A stretch of DNA of 64,000 bases from Microbacterium arborescens. GTDB lineage: Bacteria > Actinomycetota > Actinomycetes > Actinomycetales > Microbacteriaceae. Under the pieces are notes generated by a model that had not been told where the DNA came from, did not search any database, and worked only from the letters and a program-made list of their open reading frames with translations. The position numbers were made by a program, and so were the translations under genes. Of this stretch, positions 20,563 to 28,929 are shown in pieces. Each line of letters opens with the position of its first letter. Position 1 is the first letter of the stretch. The stretch lies in NCBI GenBank assembly GCA_003339645.1, contig QNUV01000041.1, positions 682,001 through 746,000 on the forward strand. The letters are read 5' to 3'.

Positions 20563-21186
20563 TTACACGGATGGGGCATACGACGACACGGCGGCCTCGG
20601 CGGCTGCTCGGGCCTCGTCGCTGGTGGGGCCGGGCGCGGGCACGAACACCGCGGAGCGGTAGTAGGCGAGCTCGCGAATCGACTCCCGGATGTCGGCCAG
20701 CGCACGGTGCCCGCCGTCCTTGGCCGGCGCCTGGAAGTACGCGCGGGGGAACCACCGTCGCGACAGCTCCTTGATGCTGGAGACGTCGACGTTCCGGTAG
20801 TGCAGCCAGGAGTCCACCCGGGGCATGTACTTCGCGAGGAACATCCGGTCGGTGCCGATCGTGTTGCCCGCGAGGGCGGCCTTGCCTTCCGGCACGAAGC
20901 GCTGGATGTACTCGAGCACTGCCGCTTCGGCGTCGGCGAGGGGCGCGCCCGAGTCGAGCTCGGACATCAGGCCCGAGGTCTCGTGCATCGCGGTGACGAA
21001 GTCGCCCATGTTCGCGCGGGCGGCCTCGCTGGGCCGGATGACGAGCTGGAAGCCCGGGTCGAGCGGCACGAGTTCGTAGTCGGTGACGATGACCGCCACC
21101 TCGACGAGCTCGTCGACGCTGAGATCCAGCCCCGTCATCTCGCAATCGATCCATACGAGACGGTCGTTCTCGGCTGTTCCCACCAT
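20563..21186 (-). CDS. orn: oligoribonuclease Orn
   Basis: DEDDh-type 3'-5' exonuclease that clears di- and short oligoribonucleotides, including pGpG from cyclic-di-GMP breakdown. The 207-residue product has WIDCEMTGLDL (Exo I), GNTIGTDRMFLAKYMP (Exo II), NVDVSSIKELSRRWFP and HRALADIRESIREL (Exo III with the DEDDh His). ATG at 21195 is also in frame, but TAGGAT is exactly seven bases before 21186, matching the leaderless pattern. It is divergent from the oxidoreductase operon. Confidence 0.95.
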   Translation of the reverse strand: MVGTAENDRLVWIDCEMTGLDLSVDELVEVAVIVTDYELVPLDPGFQLVIRPSEAARANMGDFVTAMHETSGLMSELDSGAPLADAEAAVLEYIQRFVPEGKAALAGNTIGTDRMFLAKYMPRVDSWLHYRNVDVSSIKELSRRWFPRAYFQAPAKDGGHRALADIRESIRELAYYRSAVFVPAPGPTSDEARAAAEAAVSSYAPSV

Positions 21187-21193
21187 GTCGTCC

Positions 21194-21199
21194 ATCCTA
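21194..21199 (-). promoter_or_regulatory. -10 element of orn (leaderless)
   Basis: Minus-strand TAGGAT is seven bases from the ATG at 21186; it overlaps the alternative ATG at 21195, which argues against that start. Confidence 0.45.
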
Positions 21200-21234
21200 G
21201 TGAGCGGCCGCGACACGGTCGTTTTAGAAAATCG

Positions 21235-21264
21235 TTGACCGCGCGCGGCACATGCGACCATCAT
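21235..21264 (+). promoter_or_regulatory. promoter of the oxidoreductase/importer operon
   Basis: TTGACC (21235-21240) and CATCAT (21259-21264) with an 18-bp spacer form the best -35/-10 pair before 21308. The downstream operator would cover the transcription start. Confidence 0.45.
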
Positions 21265-21266
21265 GA

Positions 21267-21293
21267 CTACTACGTCGTAGTAATACGTAGTAG
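21267..21293 (+). promoter_or_regulatory. three-half-site operator of the oxidoreductase/importer operon
   Basis: CTACTACGT (21267-21275) and ACGTAGTAG (21285-21293) are perfect inverted repeats with a 9-nt spacer. Nested inside, TACTACG-T-CGTAGTA (21268-21282) is a perfect 7-1-7 palindrome, so three copies of one half-site lie in 27 bp. The position just after the putative -10 suggests repression. The cognate regulator is not adjacent. Confidence 0.7.
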
Positions 21294-21307
21294 AAGTGCG
21301 AGGAAGC

Positions 21308-22438
21308 ATGTTCAGAATCGGCATCATCGGCACGGGCGGCATCGCCAGTGCCCACATCGGCGGGTATCTCGCGTTCCCCGAGGACTGCGAGATCGTCGCC
21401 CTCGCCGACGTCTCGCCGGGGAAGGCTGCGCAGAAGGCCGAGGAGTTCGGCATCGCCGGCGCGGTCGGGTACGACGACCCCCTCAGGATGATCGCGGAGG
21501 CCGAGCTGGACCTCGTCAGCATCGCGACTCCTCCGTCTACCCACGCCGCCCTCTCGATCGCGGCTCTGGATGCGGGCGTGAACGTTCTCGTCGAGAAGCC
21601 GATGGCGCCCTCGCTCGAGGAATGCGACGCGATGCTCGCGGCTCAGGAGCGTTCGGGCAAGGTGCTCTCGGTGGTCGCGCAGAACCGGTTCCGCGACGAT
21701 CTCGCGACGCTCAAAGCCGTCGTCGACTCGGGGCTGCTGGGGTCGATCTCGTCCGTGCGCGTGGACTCGGCGTGGTGGCGGGGGCTGCCGTACTACGACC
21801 TCTGGTGGCGTGGCACCTGGGAGAAGGAAGGGGGCGGCTGCACCCTCAACCATGCGATCCACCACATCGACCTGCTCCTGTGGCTCCTGGGTCGTCCGAC
21901 GGAGATCACGGCGATGCTCGCGAACGCGCAGCACGACAACAGCGAGGTCGAAGACCTTTCCGTCGCGGTGTTGCGCTACGAACGCGGTCTTGCGCAGCTC
22001 ACGAGCTCCGTCGTCCATCACGGCGAGGAGCAGCAGATCGTCATCCAGGGCGCGAAGGCGCGGGTGTCGCAGCCGTGGCGGGTGATCGCCGAGCGCGCCG
22101 ACGGCGGCGGATTCCCTGCGAAGGGCGGCGATGCCGATCTGGTGGCGGCCATCGAAGGCGTCGTCGCCGCGCGAGAGCCTCTCGCGCACGCCGGGCACAC
22201 AGGGCAGATCGCCGATGTACTGAGCGCGATCCGGGACGGCCGTGAGCCCATCGCAGGAGGGCGGGACGGCCGAAACGCGATCGAGGTCGTCGCGGCCATC
22301 TACAAGGCGGGCATCGAGCGCACCTTCGTGGACCTTCCGCTCGCGGCCGACGACCCCTACTACCGTTCCGGCCACCTCGTGGAGCGCGCGCCGCACTTCT
22401 ACGAGAAGCAGACCTCCCTCGTGGAGGCGGCGTCGTGA
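21308..22438 (+). CDS. Gfo/Idh/MocA family oxidoreductase (first of two)
   Basis: NAD(P)-dependent dehydrogenase of 376 residues, typically acting on sugars, inositols or glycosides. The N-terminal Rossmann motif GIIGTGGIASAHIGGY, the catalytic-lysine motif EKP at 96-98 (NVLVEKPMAP) and the GGGCTLNHAIHHIDLLLWLLG region (His185, Asp188) are intact. It is the first gene of a tightly coupled operon with a cupin, a second Gfo/Idh/MocA enzyme and an ABC importer, so it probably modifies the imported compound. ATG at 21308, after GCGAGGAAGC, is preferred over GTG at 21296. The substrate cannot be assigned. Confidence 0.88.
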   Translation: MFRIGIIGTGGIASAHIGGYLAFPEDCEIVALADVSPGKAAQKAEEFGIAGAVGYDDPLRMIAEAELDLVSIATPPSTHAALSIAALDAGVNVLVEKPMAPSLEECDAMLAAQERSGKVLSVVAQNRFRDDLATLKAVVDSGLLGSISSVRVDSAWWRGLPYYDLWWRGTWEKEGGGCTLNHAIHHIDLLLWLLGRPTEITAMLANAQHDNSEVEDLSVAVLRYERGLAQLTSSVVHHGEEQQIVIQGAKARVSQPWRVIAERADGGGFPAKGGDADLVAAIEGVVAAREPLAHAGHTGQIADVLSAIRDGREPIAGGRDGRNAIEVVAAIYKAGIERTFVDLPLAADDPYYRSGHLVERAPHFYEKQTSLVEAAS

Positions 22439-23163
22439 CCGCGTCATCGTTCCCCGGCGGCACCTCGTTGTCGCACCTCGACATCTACCCCGATGCCGCT
22501 CCCGACGGCGTCTGCGGCGGAAGTCCCCACATCCACCTCGTCTCGACCGAGGCGTATCTCGTCGTCGAGGGGCACGGAGCTCTTCAGACGATCGACCGTG
22601 ACGGATACCGGGAGACGAGCCTGTCGGCCGGCTCGGTGGTCTGGTTCACCCCGGGCACGATCCATCGGGCGGTGAACCGCGGCGGGCTGAAGGTCCTCGT
22701 GCTGATGAGCAACGCGGGGCTGCCGGAGGCGGGCGACGCGGTGATGACCTTCCCCCCGTCCGTCGTCGGCGACCCGGACGCGTATGCGGACGCGGTGGCC
22801 CTCGGCGAGGGGGAGGGCCGGGCGGTCCGCGCCGCCCGGCGTCGCGACCTCGCCGTCACGGGATTCGAGGCGCTCCGTGCTGCGGTCGTCTCGGGCGATC
22901 GCACCCCCCTCGACGACTTCTACGAGAGCGCGGGCGCACTCGTCCGGCACCGCGCCGCCGCTTGGGGACGGATCGTGCGCGAGCGAGCCCTCGCCCAAGC
23001 CGAGGACTCGCTGAGGCTCGCCGAAGCGATCGCCCGCGGCGATGTCGGCCACCTCCGCGGTGCGCGGGCCCACGAGGCCCCGGAAGCCGCCAGCGATCGC
23101 GCGTTCGGCATGTGCGGACGCATCCGCGCCTACGACCTGACAGACCAGGAGATCCCCCGATGA
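22435..23163 (+). CDS. cupin-domain protein with helical C-terminal extension
   Basis: Protein of 242 residues. Residues 30-46 give a complete cupin motif 1 (HxHx4Ex6G with His32, His34, Glu39) and residues 66-81 give motif 2 (GSVVWFTPGTIHRAVN, His77), so a metal site is likely. The C-terminal 130 residues are Ala/Arg-rich and helical, with no recognised domain. GTG at 22435 overlaps the upstream stop (GTGA) and its own stop overlaps the next start (ATGA). Sugar isomerase, epimerase or lyase roles are possible; the sequence does not decide. Confidence 0.8.
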   Translation: MTASSFPGGTSLSHLDIYPDAAPDGVCGGSPHIHLVSTEAYLVVEGHGALQTIDRDGYRETSLSAGSVVWFTPGTIHRAVNRGGLKVLVLMSNAGLPEAGDAVMTFPPSVVGDPDAYADAVALGEGEGRAVRAARRRDLAVTGFEALRAAVVSGDRTPLDDFYESAGALVRHRAAAWGRIVRERALAQAEDSLRLAEAIARGDVGHLRGARAHEAPEAASDRAFGMCGRIRAYDLTDQEIPR

Positions 23164-24248
23164 GCCATTCCTACACGTTCGACCCCCTCCCGCGTCCGGT
23201 CGTCGAGCCCGGCGAGTTCGCCTTCGCCGCCGTCGGTCTCGATCACGGCCACATCTTCGGAATGACCGACGGCCTGATCGGCGCCGGCGCGACCGTGACC
23301 TGGGTCTTCGACGAGGACCCCGCACGCGCGGCGGCCTTCGCGAAGCAGTATCCGACGGCGCGAATCGCCGCGAGCGAGCAGGAGGTGCTGGACGACCCCG
23401 CGGTTCGGCTCGTCGCGACGGCCGCGATTCCGTCGCAGCGCGCTCCGATCGGTCTCCGGGCCATGGAGGCGGGCAAGCACGCCTTCGTCGACAAAGCCCC
23501 GCTCACGACCTTCGCCCAGCTGAATGCCGTTCGGGAAGCGACCGCGCGGACCGGCCTGCGATATGCCGTGTACTACGGCGAGCGCGTGCATTCCGAGGCG
23601 GCGATCCTCGCCGACCAGCTCGTCGAGCGTGGTGCGATCGGCCGGGTCATCCAGGTGGTGTGCTTCGGCCCGCATCGTATCGGCGGCGGCCGGCCCGACT
23701 GGTTCTACGACCCGGCGCAGTACGGCGGCATCCTGTGCGATATCGGAAGCCACAACTTCGATCAGATCCTCCACTACACGCGTGCGACGAATGGTCGCGT
23801 CTCGACCTCGACGATCGCGAACTACGCGCATCCCGACACCCCTGGCCTGCAGGACTTCGGCGACGCGCACGTCGTGCTGGACAACGGTGCGACAGGCTAC
23901 GTCCGGGTCGACTGGTTCACGCCCGACGGCTTGGGCGTCTTCGGCGACGGGCGCACACTGCTGCTCGGTACCGACGGGTACATCGAGCTGCGGAAGTACA
24001 TCGACATCACCACCGACAACGGGGGCGGTCAGGTGCTCCTGGTCAATCAGGAGACACAGCGCCGCTTCAACGCCAACGGCATGACCGGCTTCCCGTACTT
24101 CGGGCAGCTGATCCGCGACTGCCTCGACGGCACCGAGACCGCGATGAGCCAGGCCCACGCTCTGATGGCGGCGGAGCTCAGCCTGCACGCACAGGCGGGG
24201 GCGACGGTGATCGGTTCGGACGCCCGCGTGCCCCTCCTGACCCCCTAG
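23160..24248 (+). CDS. Gfo/Idh/MocA family oxidoreductase (second of two)
   Basis: Second dehydrogenase of the operon, 362 residues and clearly divergent from the first. The nucleotide-binding segment is AAVGLDHGHIFGMTDGLIG, the usual EKP motif is replaced by DKAP (residues 111-114), and the active-site helix is GGILCDIGSHNFDQILHY. These features fit a subgroup acting on a different intermediate. The frame is open further upstream inside the cupin gene, but ATG at 23160 in an ATGA junction is the natural start. Together with the first enzyme it could carry out an oxidation and a later reduction. Confidence 0.86.
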   Translation: MSHSYTFDPLPRPVVEPGEFAFAAVGLDHGHIFGMTDGLIGAGATVTWVFDEDPARAAAFAKQYPTARIAASEQEVLDDPAVRLVATAAIPSQRAPIGLRAMEAGKHAFVDKAPLTTFAQLNAVREATARTGLRYAVYYGERVHSEAAILADQLVERGAIGRVIQVVCFGPHRIGGGRPDWFYDPAQYGGILCDIGSHNFDQILHYTRATNGRVSTSTIANYAHPDTPGLQDFGDAHVVLDNGATGYVRVDWFTPDGLGVFGDGRTLLLGTDGYIELRKYIDITTDNGGGQVLLVNQETQRRFNANGMTGFPYFGQLIRDCLDGTETAMSQAHALMAAELSLHAQAGATVIGSDARVPLLTP

Positions 24249-24290
24249 CGGCGACCCGCTCACGAGAACCACAAGGATGTGGAGTTCCGA

Positions 24291-25319
24291 ATGACGCAAT
24301 CCGTTCACACGCCGGTGCGGCTGGGGGATGCCCCACCCGCCGGCACCGCGACGCGAGCGATCACCACAGCGCGGCCCAAGCGGCGCCCGTTCCGGCGCGA
24401 TCGCACTCCCCGCGCGAAGCAGACCTGGCGCCGGGCGCTCGCCCGCGACTGGCGCCTGTACACCTTCCTGCTCGCGCCGGTCGTCTTCCTGCTCGTCTTC
24501 CGCTACATCCCGATGCTCGGGAACGTGATCGCCTTCCGGCGGTTCCGTCCCGGCGGCTCGATCTTCGGCGACGAGTGGGTGGGCTTCTACTACTTCGAGG
24601 CGTTCATCTCGAACCAGCAGTTCTGGACGGTGTTCTGGAACACGGTGGTCCTGGGCGGGCTCACCCTGCTGATCACGTTCCCCCTTCCGATCGTGCTCGC
24701 GCTCATGCTCAACGAACTGCGCTCGCGTCGGTTCAAGCGCATCGTTCAGACGATCTCGTACCTTCCGCACTTCATGTCGGTTGTCATCGTCGCCGGTCTC
24801 GTGCTGCAGCTCACGGCACTCAACGGGACGGTCAATCAGGTCGTCGAGGCGATGGGCGGCGACCCCGTCCCGTTCATGCAACGGCCCGAGTGGTTCCGCT
24901 CGATCTACGTCTCCTCGGAGGTGTGGCAGACCGTCGGGTGGGGAACGATCCTCTACCTCGCCGCGCTGACCACGATCGACGATCAGCTCTACGAGGCCGC
25001 TCGGATCGACGGTGCGAATCGTTGGCAGCAGACCTGGCACATCACGCTGCCGGGGATCCGCCCGACCATGATGGTGCTCCTCATCCTCAACATCGGCTCG
25101 TTCATGGCTGTCGGATTCGAGAAGGTGCTGCTCCTGCAGAATCCGCTCATCTACTCGACGGCCGACGTCATCTCGACCTATCTCTATCGCGTCGGCATCC
25201 AGTCGGCCCAGTTCTCGTACGGAACGGCCATCGGCCTGTTCGAGGCGGTCATCGGCCTCGTGCTCGTCCTCGGCGCGAACGCCCTCTCTCGTCGATTGGT
25301 TGGTACCTCGCTGTGGTGA
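24291..25319 (+). CDS. ABC importer permease, LplB/UgpA type
   Basis: Inner-membrane subunit of a carbohydrate ABC importer (CUT1-like, LplB subfamily), 342 residues. After a basic cytoplasmic N-terminus (about residues 20-50), six membrane helices follow, starting with LYTFLLAPVVFLLVF. The cytoplasmic EAA loop is YEAARIDGANRWQQTWHITL. ATG at 24291 has GGAG at 24281-24284. It overlaps the next permease gene by 4 nt. No ATPase is encoded in the operon; a shared MsmX/MsiK-type ATPase elsewhere is expected for this class. Confidence 0.92.
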   Translation: MTQSVHTPVRLGDAPPAGTATRAITTARPKRRPFRRDRTPRAKQTWRRALARDWRLYTFLLAPVVFLLVFRYIPMLGNVIAFRRFRPGGSIFGDEWVGFYYFEAFISNQQFWTVFWNTVVLGGLTLLITFPLPIVLALMLNELRSRRFKRIVQTISYLPHFMSVVIVAGLVLQLTALNGTVNQVVEAMGGDPVPFMQRPEWFRSIYVSSEVWQTVGWGTILYLAALTTIDDQLYEAARIDGANRWQQTWHITLPGIRPTMMVLLILNIGSFMAVGFEKVLLLQNPLIYSTADVISTYLYRVGIQSAQFSYGTAIGLFEAVIGLVLVLGANALSRRLVGTSLW

Positions 25320-26242
25320 CCGAAGCCCTGCCCCCGAAACCCGACAGTGCACGCGTGCGCCGCGAGACCGGCATCATCCGGGAGTCCCCGGGATACCGGG
25401 CCTTCCGGGTGGTCAACGCCGTCGCCCTCGTACTCGTGTGCGTCGTGACGTTGTACCCGTTCATCAACCTCGTCGCGAAGGCGTTCTCGTCCGAGGGGTA
25501 CATCGCCGCCGGCGAGGTGAATCTGATCCCGCGAGGCTTCAACATCGACACCTTCCGCGTGGTCATGAACGACGGGACGTTCTGGACGAACTACGGGAAC
25601 ACGTTCCTCTACACGATCGTCGGAACCGTCATAGCGATGGCGATCACCACGACGTATGCCTACGCGCTGAGCAAGCCGTATCTCAAGGGACGAACCTTCT
25701 TCGTCGGCATCGCGGTGTTCACGATGTTCTTCGGCGGCGGCCTCATCCCCAACTACATCCTCATCGCGAACTACCTGGGTTGGCGCAACAGCATCTGGGC
25801 CGTCGTGGTGCCGGGAGCGCTGAGCGTGTTCAACCTGCTCGTCATGAAGTCGTTCTTCGAGAACTTCCCCGAGGAACTCGAAGAGGCCGCGGCGATCGAC
25901 GGCCTCACGACCTACGGCATCTTCTTCCGGATCGTGCTGCCGCTGTCCAAGGCCGTGCTCGCGACGATGACGCTGTTCTACGCCGTCGGCATCTGGAACT
26001 CGTGGTTCAACGCGTTCCTCTTCCTGGACGACAAGACGCTGTTCCCCGTGACGGTCTATCTGCGGAATCTCATCGCAGCCGCGACGGGCGTGCAGGAGGC
26101 GATCGGCGGCGAGTCCGCGCAGGTCGCCTCGAACATCCAGGCCGTCACGATGCTGCTCACGGTGCTCCCCATCATCTGCCTGTATCCCTTCATCCAGCGC
26201 TACTTCGTCTCGGGCGTGATGCTCGGGTCGGTCAAGGGCTGA
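25316..26242 (+). CDS. ABC importer permease, LplC/YtcP type
   Basis: Partner permease of 308 residues. The first helix is VVNAVALVLVCVVTLYPFIN, then the LplC-type FFGGGLIPNYILIANYLGW segment, the EAA loop EELEEAAAIDGLTTYGIFF and a C-terminal YPFIQRYFVSGVMLGSVKG tail. The GTG at 25316 lies in a GTGA overlap with the first permease, so equal expression is likely. The frame is open far upstream, which is only a shadow of earlier genes. Confidence 0.92.
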   Translation: MTEALPPKPDSARVRRETGIIRESPGYRAFRVVNAVALVLVCVVTLYPFINLVAKAFSSEGYIAAGEVNLIPRGFNIDTFRVVMNDGTFWTNYGNTFLYTIVGTVIAMAITTTYAYALSKPYLKGRTFFVGIAVFTMFFGGGLIPNYILIANYLGWRNSIWAVVVPGALSVFNLLVMKSFFENFPEELEEAAAIDGLTTYGIFFRIVLPLSKAVLATMTLFYAVGIWNSWFNAFLFLDDKTLFPVTVYLRNLIAAATGVQEAIGGESAQVASNIQAVTMLLTVLPIICLYPFIQRYFVSGVMLGSVKG

Positions 26243-26286
26243 ATCCCCTACGTCGAACGACGACGTTCACACAGAGGAGAAACACA

Positions 26287-27954
26287 ATGAGAATCACTCG
26301 CCACACCCTCACCGGTGCCGCGGGACTGGCAGCCGTTGCCGTCGTGCTGTCCGCCTGCTCCGGCCCCGCCACCGACGATCCCGCCGGCGACGGCGCCGCC
26401 ACGATCGGAGAAGCGCAGTCCGTCGGCGCGATGGAGGACTTCGAGGCCGGCGTGACCTTCGCCGCGACCGAGCCGGTGCAGTTCTCGCTCATGTACCGGG
26501 ACCACCCGAACTATCCGGTGAAGGACGACTGGTCGTTCTTCCAGCATCTCGAGAACGACCACAACGTCACGTTCTCCCGCACGGACATCCCGATGGCCGA
26601 TTTCGATCAGAAGAAGTCGCTCCTCATCGGCAGCGGCGAGGCGACCGACATCATCTCCTCGACGTACGCAGGTTCCGAGACGCAGTTCGTCTCGGGCGGC
26701 GCGATCCTTCCGGTCTCGGACTACTTCGACTACATGCCGAACTTCCAGCAGAAGATCGCCGACTGGGACCTCGAGGAAGACCTGCAGAACCGCCGGCAGC
26801 AGGATGGGAAGATCTACCACCTGCCGGGCCTGCGCGAAGTGCCCGACGTCCAGTACTCGGTAGCCATCCGCGAGGACCTGTGGCAGAAAGCGGGTATTGC
26901 CGAGGACCCCGCGACCTGGGACGAGTACCTCGAGCAGCTCCAGAAGGTCAAGCAGGCGAATCCGGAGCTCGACTACGCGATGTCGGATCGCTGGACGGAC
27001 GCGACGCCGCTCGGCTCGCTGCTGAGCATCATGGCGCCGAACTATCCGACGGCAGCGGGCTGGGGCTACGCGAACACGTGGTACGACCAGGACGCCGGCG
27101 AGTACGTGTTCACAGGTGCCTCGGACGGGTACAAGCGGGTCGTGTCGGATGCCGCCGCCCTCGTCGAGGCCGGCGTGCTCGACCCCGAGATCACCCAGAG
27201 CGATGACCAGGCGGTACAGAAGTTCATCTCGGGCAAGTCGGCCGCCATCTCCGGCAACACCCAGACGATCGCGGAATACCGGCAGAAGTTCGCCGACTCG
27301 GGCCAGGGCGATGTCCCGATCCGTCTGCTCTCGCTCCCCGGCGGGCCGGCGGGCGACAAGCTGCCGAGCGGTCGCTTCACCTCCGGCATCCTGATCTCGA
27401 GCGGCGCGGCCGAGAAGCCGTACTTCAAGGCGCTGCTGCAGTTCGTCGACTGGCTCTACTACTCCGACGAGGGCCTCGAGTTCGCTCAGTGGGGCGTGGA
27501 GGGCGAGACGTTCACGCGCGAAGCCGACGGCACGCGCAAGCTCATGGACGACATCGCATGGAGTTCGATCAACGCCGGCGCGCCCCAGCTCCTCAACGCC
27601 GACTACGGCTACAGCAACGGGGTCTTCCTGCTCGCGAACGGCTCGTCGCAAGAGCTGGTGCTCTCGATGATGACCGACGAGATCGCCGAATGGACCGCCG
27701 AGCAACTCGAGAAGAAGGAGCAGCTGCCGACCGCACCGGCCCCGCTGCTCAACGAGATCGAGCTCGAGCAGACGTCTTTGCTGCAGACGCAGCTGACGGA
27801 TGCCGTCCACGCGGCGACCGCGTCGTTCATCACGGGCCAGCGCTCCATCGAGGACGACTGGGACGCGTACGTCGCCGAGCTCGAGGGCCTGGGATCCGGC
27901 CAGCTCATCGAGACGTTCAACACCGCGCTCGAGCGCACGCAGAATCAGGGATGA
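26287..27954 (+). CDS. extracellular solute-binding lipoprotein of the ABC importer
   Basis: Substrate receptor of 555 residues. A signal peptide ends in the lipobox LSAC at residues 21-24, so the mature protein is lipid-anchored outside the membrane. The long mature domain resembles LplA/YtcQ-type binding proteins, which serve the LplB/LplC permease family and usually bind oligosaccharides or glycosides. AGAGGAGA at 26272-26279 is a strong ribosome site. A 9-bp hairpin follows the gene, which could raise its expression over the downstream gene. Ligand unknown. Confidence 0.92.
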   Translation: MRITRHTLTGAAGLAAVAVVLSACSGPATDDPAGDGAATIGEAQSVGAMEDFEAGVTFAATEPVQFSLMYRDHPNYPVKDDWSFFQHLENDHNVTFSRTDIPMADFDQKKSLLIGSGEATDIISSTYAGSETQFVSGGAILPVSDYFDYMPNFQQKIADWDLEEDLQNRRQQDGKIYHLPGLREVPDVQYSVAIREDLWQKAGIAEDPATWDEYLEQLQKVKQANPELDYAMSDRWTDATPLGSLLSIMAPNYPTAAGWGYANTWYDQDAGEYVFTGASDGYKRVVSDAAALVEAGVLDPEITQSDDQAVQKFISGKSAAISGNTQTIAEYRQKFADSGQGDVPIRLLSLPGGPAGDKLPSGRFTSGILISSGAAEKPYFKALLQFVDWLYYSDEGLEFAQWGVEGETFTREADGTRKLMDDIAWSSINAGAPQLLNADYGYSNGVFLLANGSSQELVLSMMTDEIAEWTAEQLEKKEQLPTAPAPLLNEIELEQTSLLQTQLTDAVHAATASFITGQRSIEDDWDAYVAELEGLGSGQLIETFNTALERTQNQG

Positions 27955-27959
27955 GCAGA

Positions 27960-27991
27960 GGCGGCCGGTCACGTCACCGCGGCCGGCCGCC
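27960..27991 (+). terminator. intra-operon hairpin after the solute-binding protein
   Basis: GGCGGCCGG (27960-27968) pairs with CCGGCCGCC (27983-27991) around a 14-nt loop. It lies between the lipoprotein and DUF624 genes, so partial termination or 3'-end protection of the lipoprotein message is plausible. Confidence 0.45.
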
Positions 27992-28028
27992 CCATCCCCC
28001 CACCCCCCGAGCGAAGGAGCCGAGGAAG

Positions 28029-28772
28029 ATGGATGTCGACACCACCACGATTCGTCGAAGCGATCCCGCCGACGAGGTCGGACGCGGTCCGCTGTCCCGA
28101 GGCGCCGCGTTCGTCTACCGGCAGATGGTTCTGGAGGCGCAACTGCTGATCGCTTCACTGCCCTCCGTCGTCGCGGTGATGCTGCTCGACCGGGATCCGT
28201 CGAACATCCCCCTCTTCGTGCTCGCCCTCCTGCCGCTGGCTCCCGCCTTCGTGGCGGGCGTGGCGGCGGCGATGGTGCCGCACACCGACCTGTCGCCCGG
28301 TCGGCACTTCCTCCGCGCCTACCGACGTGACCTCGTACCGACCCTCCGGTGGGCGGTGCCGGCGACCGCGGCCCTCGCTGTGCTCGCCTTCAACCTCATC
28401 CATCTCGACGGGGTCGACGGCGGTGCGGCGCTTCGCCCGCTGTACAGCGTTCTCGGACTGCTCGTCCTCGTCTGGGGTGGGCACATGGTCGTCCTGACGG
28501 CGGGATTCGATTTCCGCGCGCGCGATGCGATCCGCGTCGCCGTGGCGCAGCTCGCTTCCCAGTGGCGTTTCACGCTGGGTGTCCTGTCGCTGCTCATCGT
28601 GGCGGTGTTCCTCGCGATCGTGGTGAGCGAGGCCGCCGTGCTGCTCTTGCTGTGGGCGTTCGCCGGCCTGGTCGCGCTCATGGCGCGACCCGTGGTGGCC
28701 GACACCGAGCGCAGGTTCACACGCCGGTCCGCAACAGCATTCGAGCGCCCCCGACAGGATTCGAACCTGTGA
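28029..28772 (+). CDS. DUF624 (YesL-like) membrane protein
   Basis: Integral membrane protein of 247 residues with five predicted helices, for example LLIASLPSVVAVMLL, FVLALLPLAPAFVAGVAAAM and LGVLSLLIVAVFLAIVVSEA. DUF624/YesL proteins accompany LplABC-type importers in many Gram-positives; their role is unknown. ATG at 28029 is preceded by GAGGAAG. The last eight codons and the stop (28746-28772) lie inside tRNA-Arg on the other strand, so the C-terminus RPRQDSNL is tRNA-derived sequence. Confidence 0.85.
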   Translation: MDVDTTTIRRSDPADEVGRGPLSRGAAFVYRQMVLEAQLLIASLPSVVAVMLLDRDPSNIPLFVLALLPLAPAFVAGVAAAMVPHTDLSPGRHFLRAYRRDLVPTLRWAVPATAALAVLAFNLIHLDGVDGGAALRPLYSVLGLLVLVWGGHMVVLTAGFDFRARDAIRVAVAQLASQWRFTLGVLSLLIVAVFLAIVVSEAAVLLLLWAFAGLVALMARPVVADTERRFTRRSATAFERPRQDSNL

Positions 28773-28818
28773 CCAACGGATTAGAAGGCCGCTGCTCTAT
28801 CCACTGAGCTACGGAGGC
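28746..28818 (-). tRNA. tRNA-Arg (anticodon TCT)
   Basis: Acceptor stem GCCTCCG/CGGGGGC, D-arm CTCAGTGGATAGAG, anticodon loop CTTCTAA and T-arm AGGTTCGAATCCT. No CCA is encoded. TAGCGT at 28834-28829 on the minus strand is a likely -10. The 3' 27 nt overlap the end of the DUF624 coding sequence. Confidence 0.96.
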
Positions 28819-28929
28819 AGATGCTTCTACGCTATCGCGCGCCGAGGTCCGTGTCGGTCCGGCCGCCGCACACCCCTGGCTCCGCGGCGCTCGGAAGCGT
28901 AGCCTGCGGGTGTCGGAAGGGGTTCGATG

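Noticed and set aside
23660-26242. 860-codon frame apparently fusing oxidoreductase and permease
   Set aside because: The upstream part is out of frame with both real upstream proteins and is Arg-rich shadow; the second permease starts at the GTG at 25316.
20449-28818. Possible integrative element between tRNA-His and tRNA-Arg
   Set aside because: No integrase, no duplicated tRNA 3' end as an attachment site, and base composition and codon use match the neighbours.
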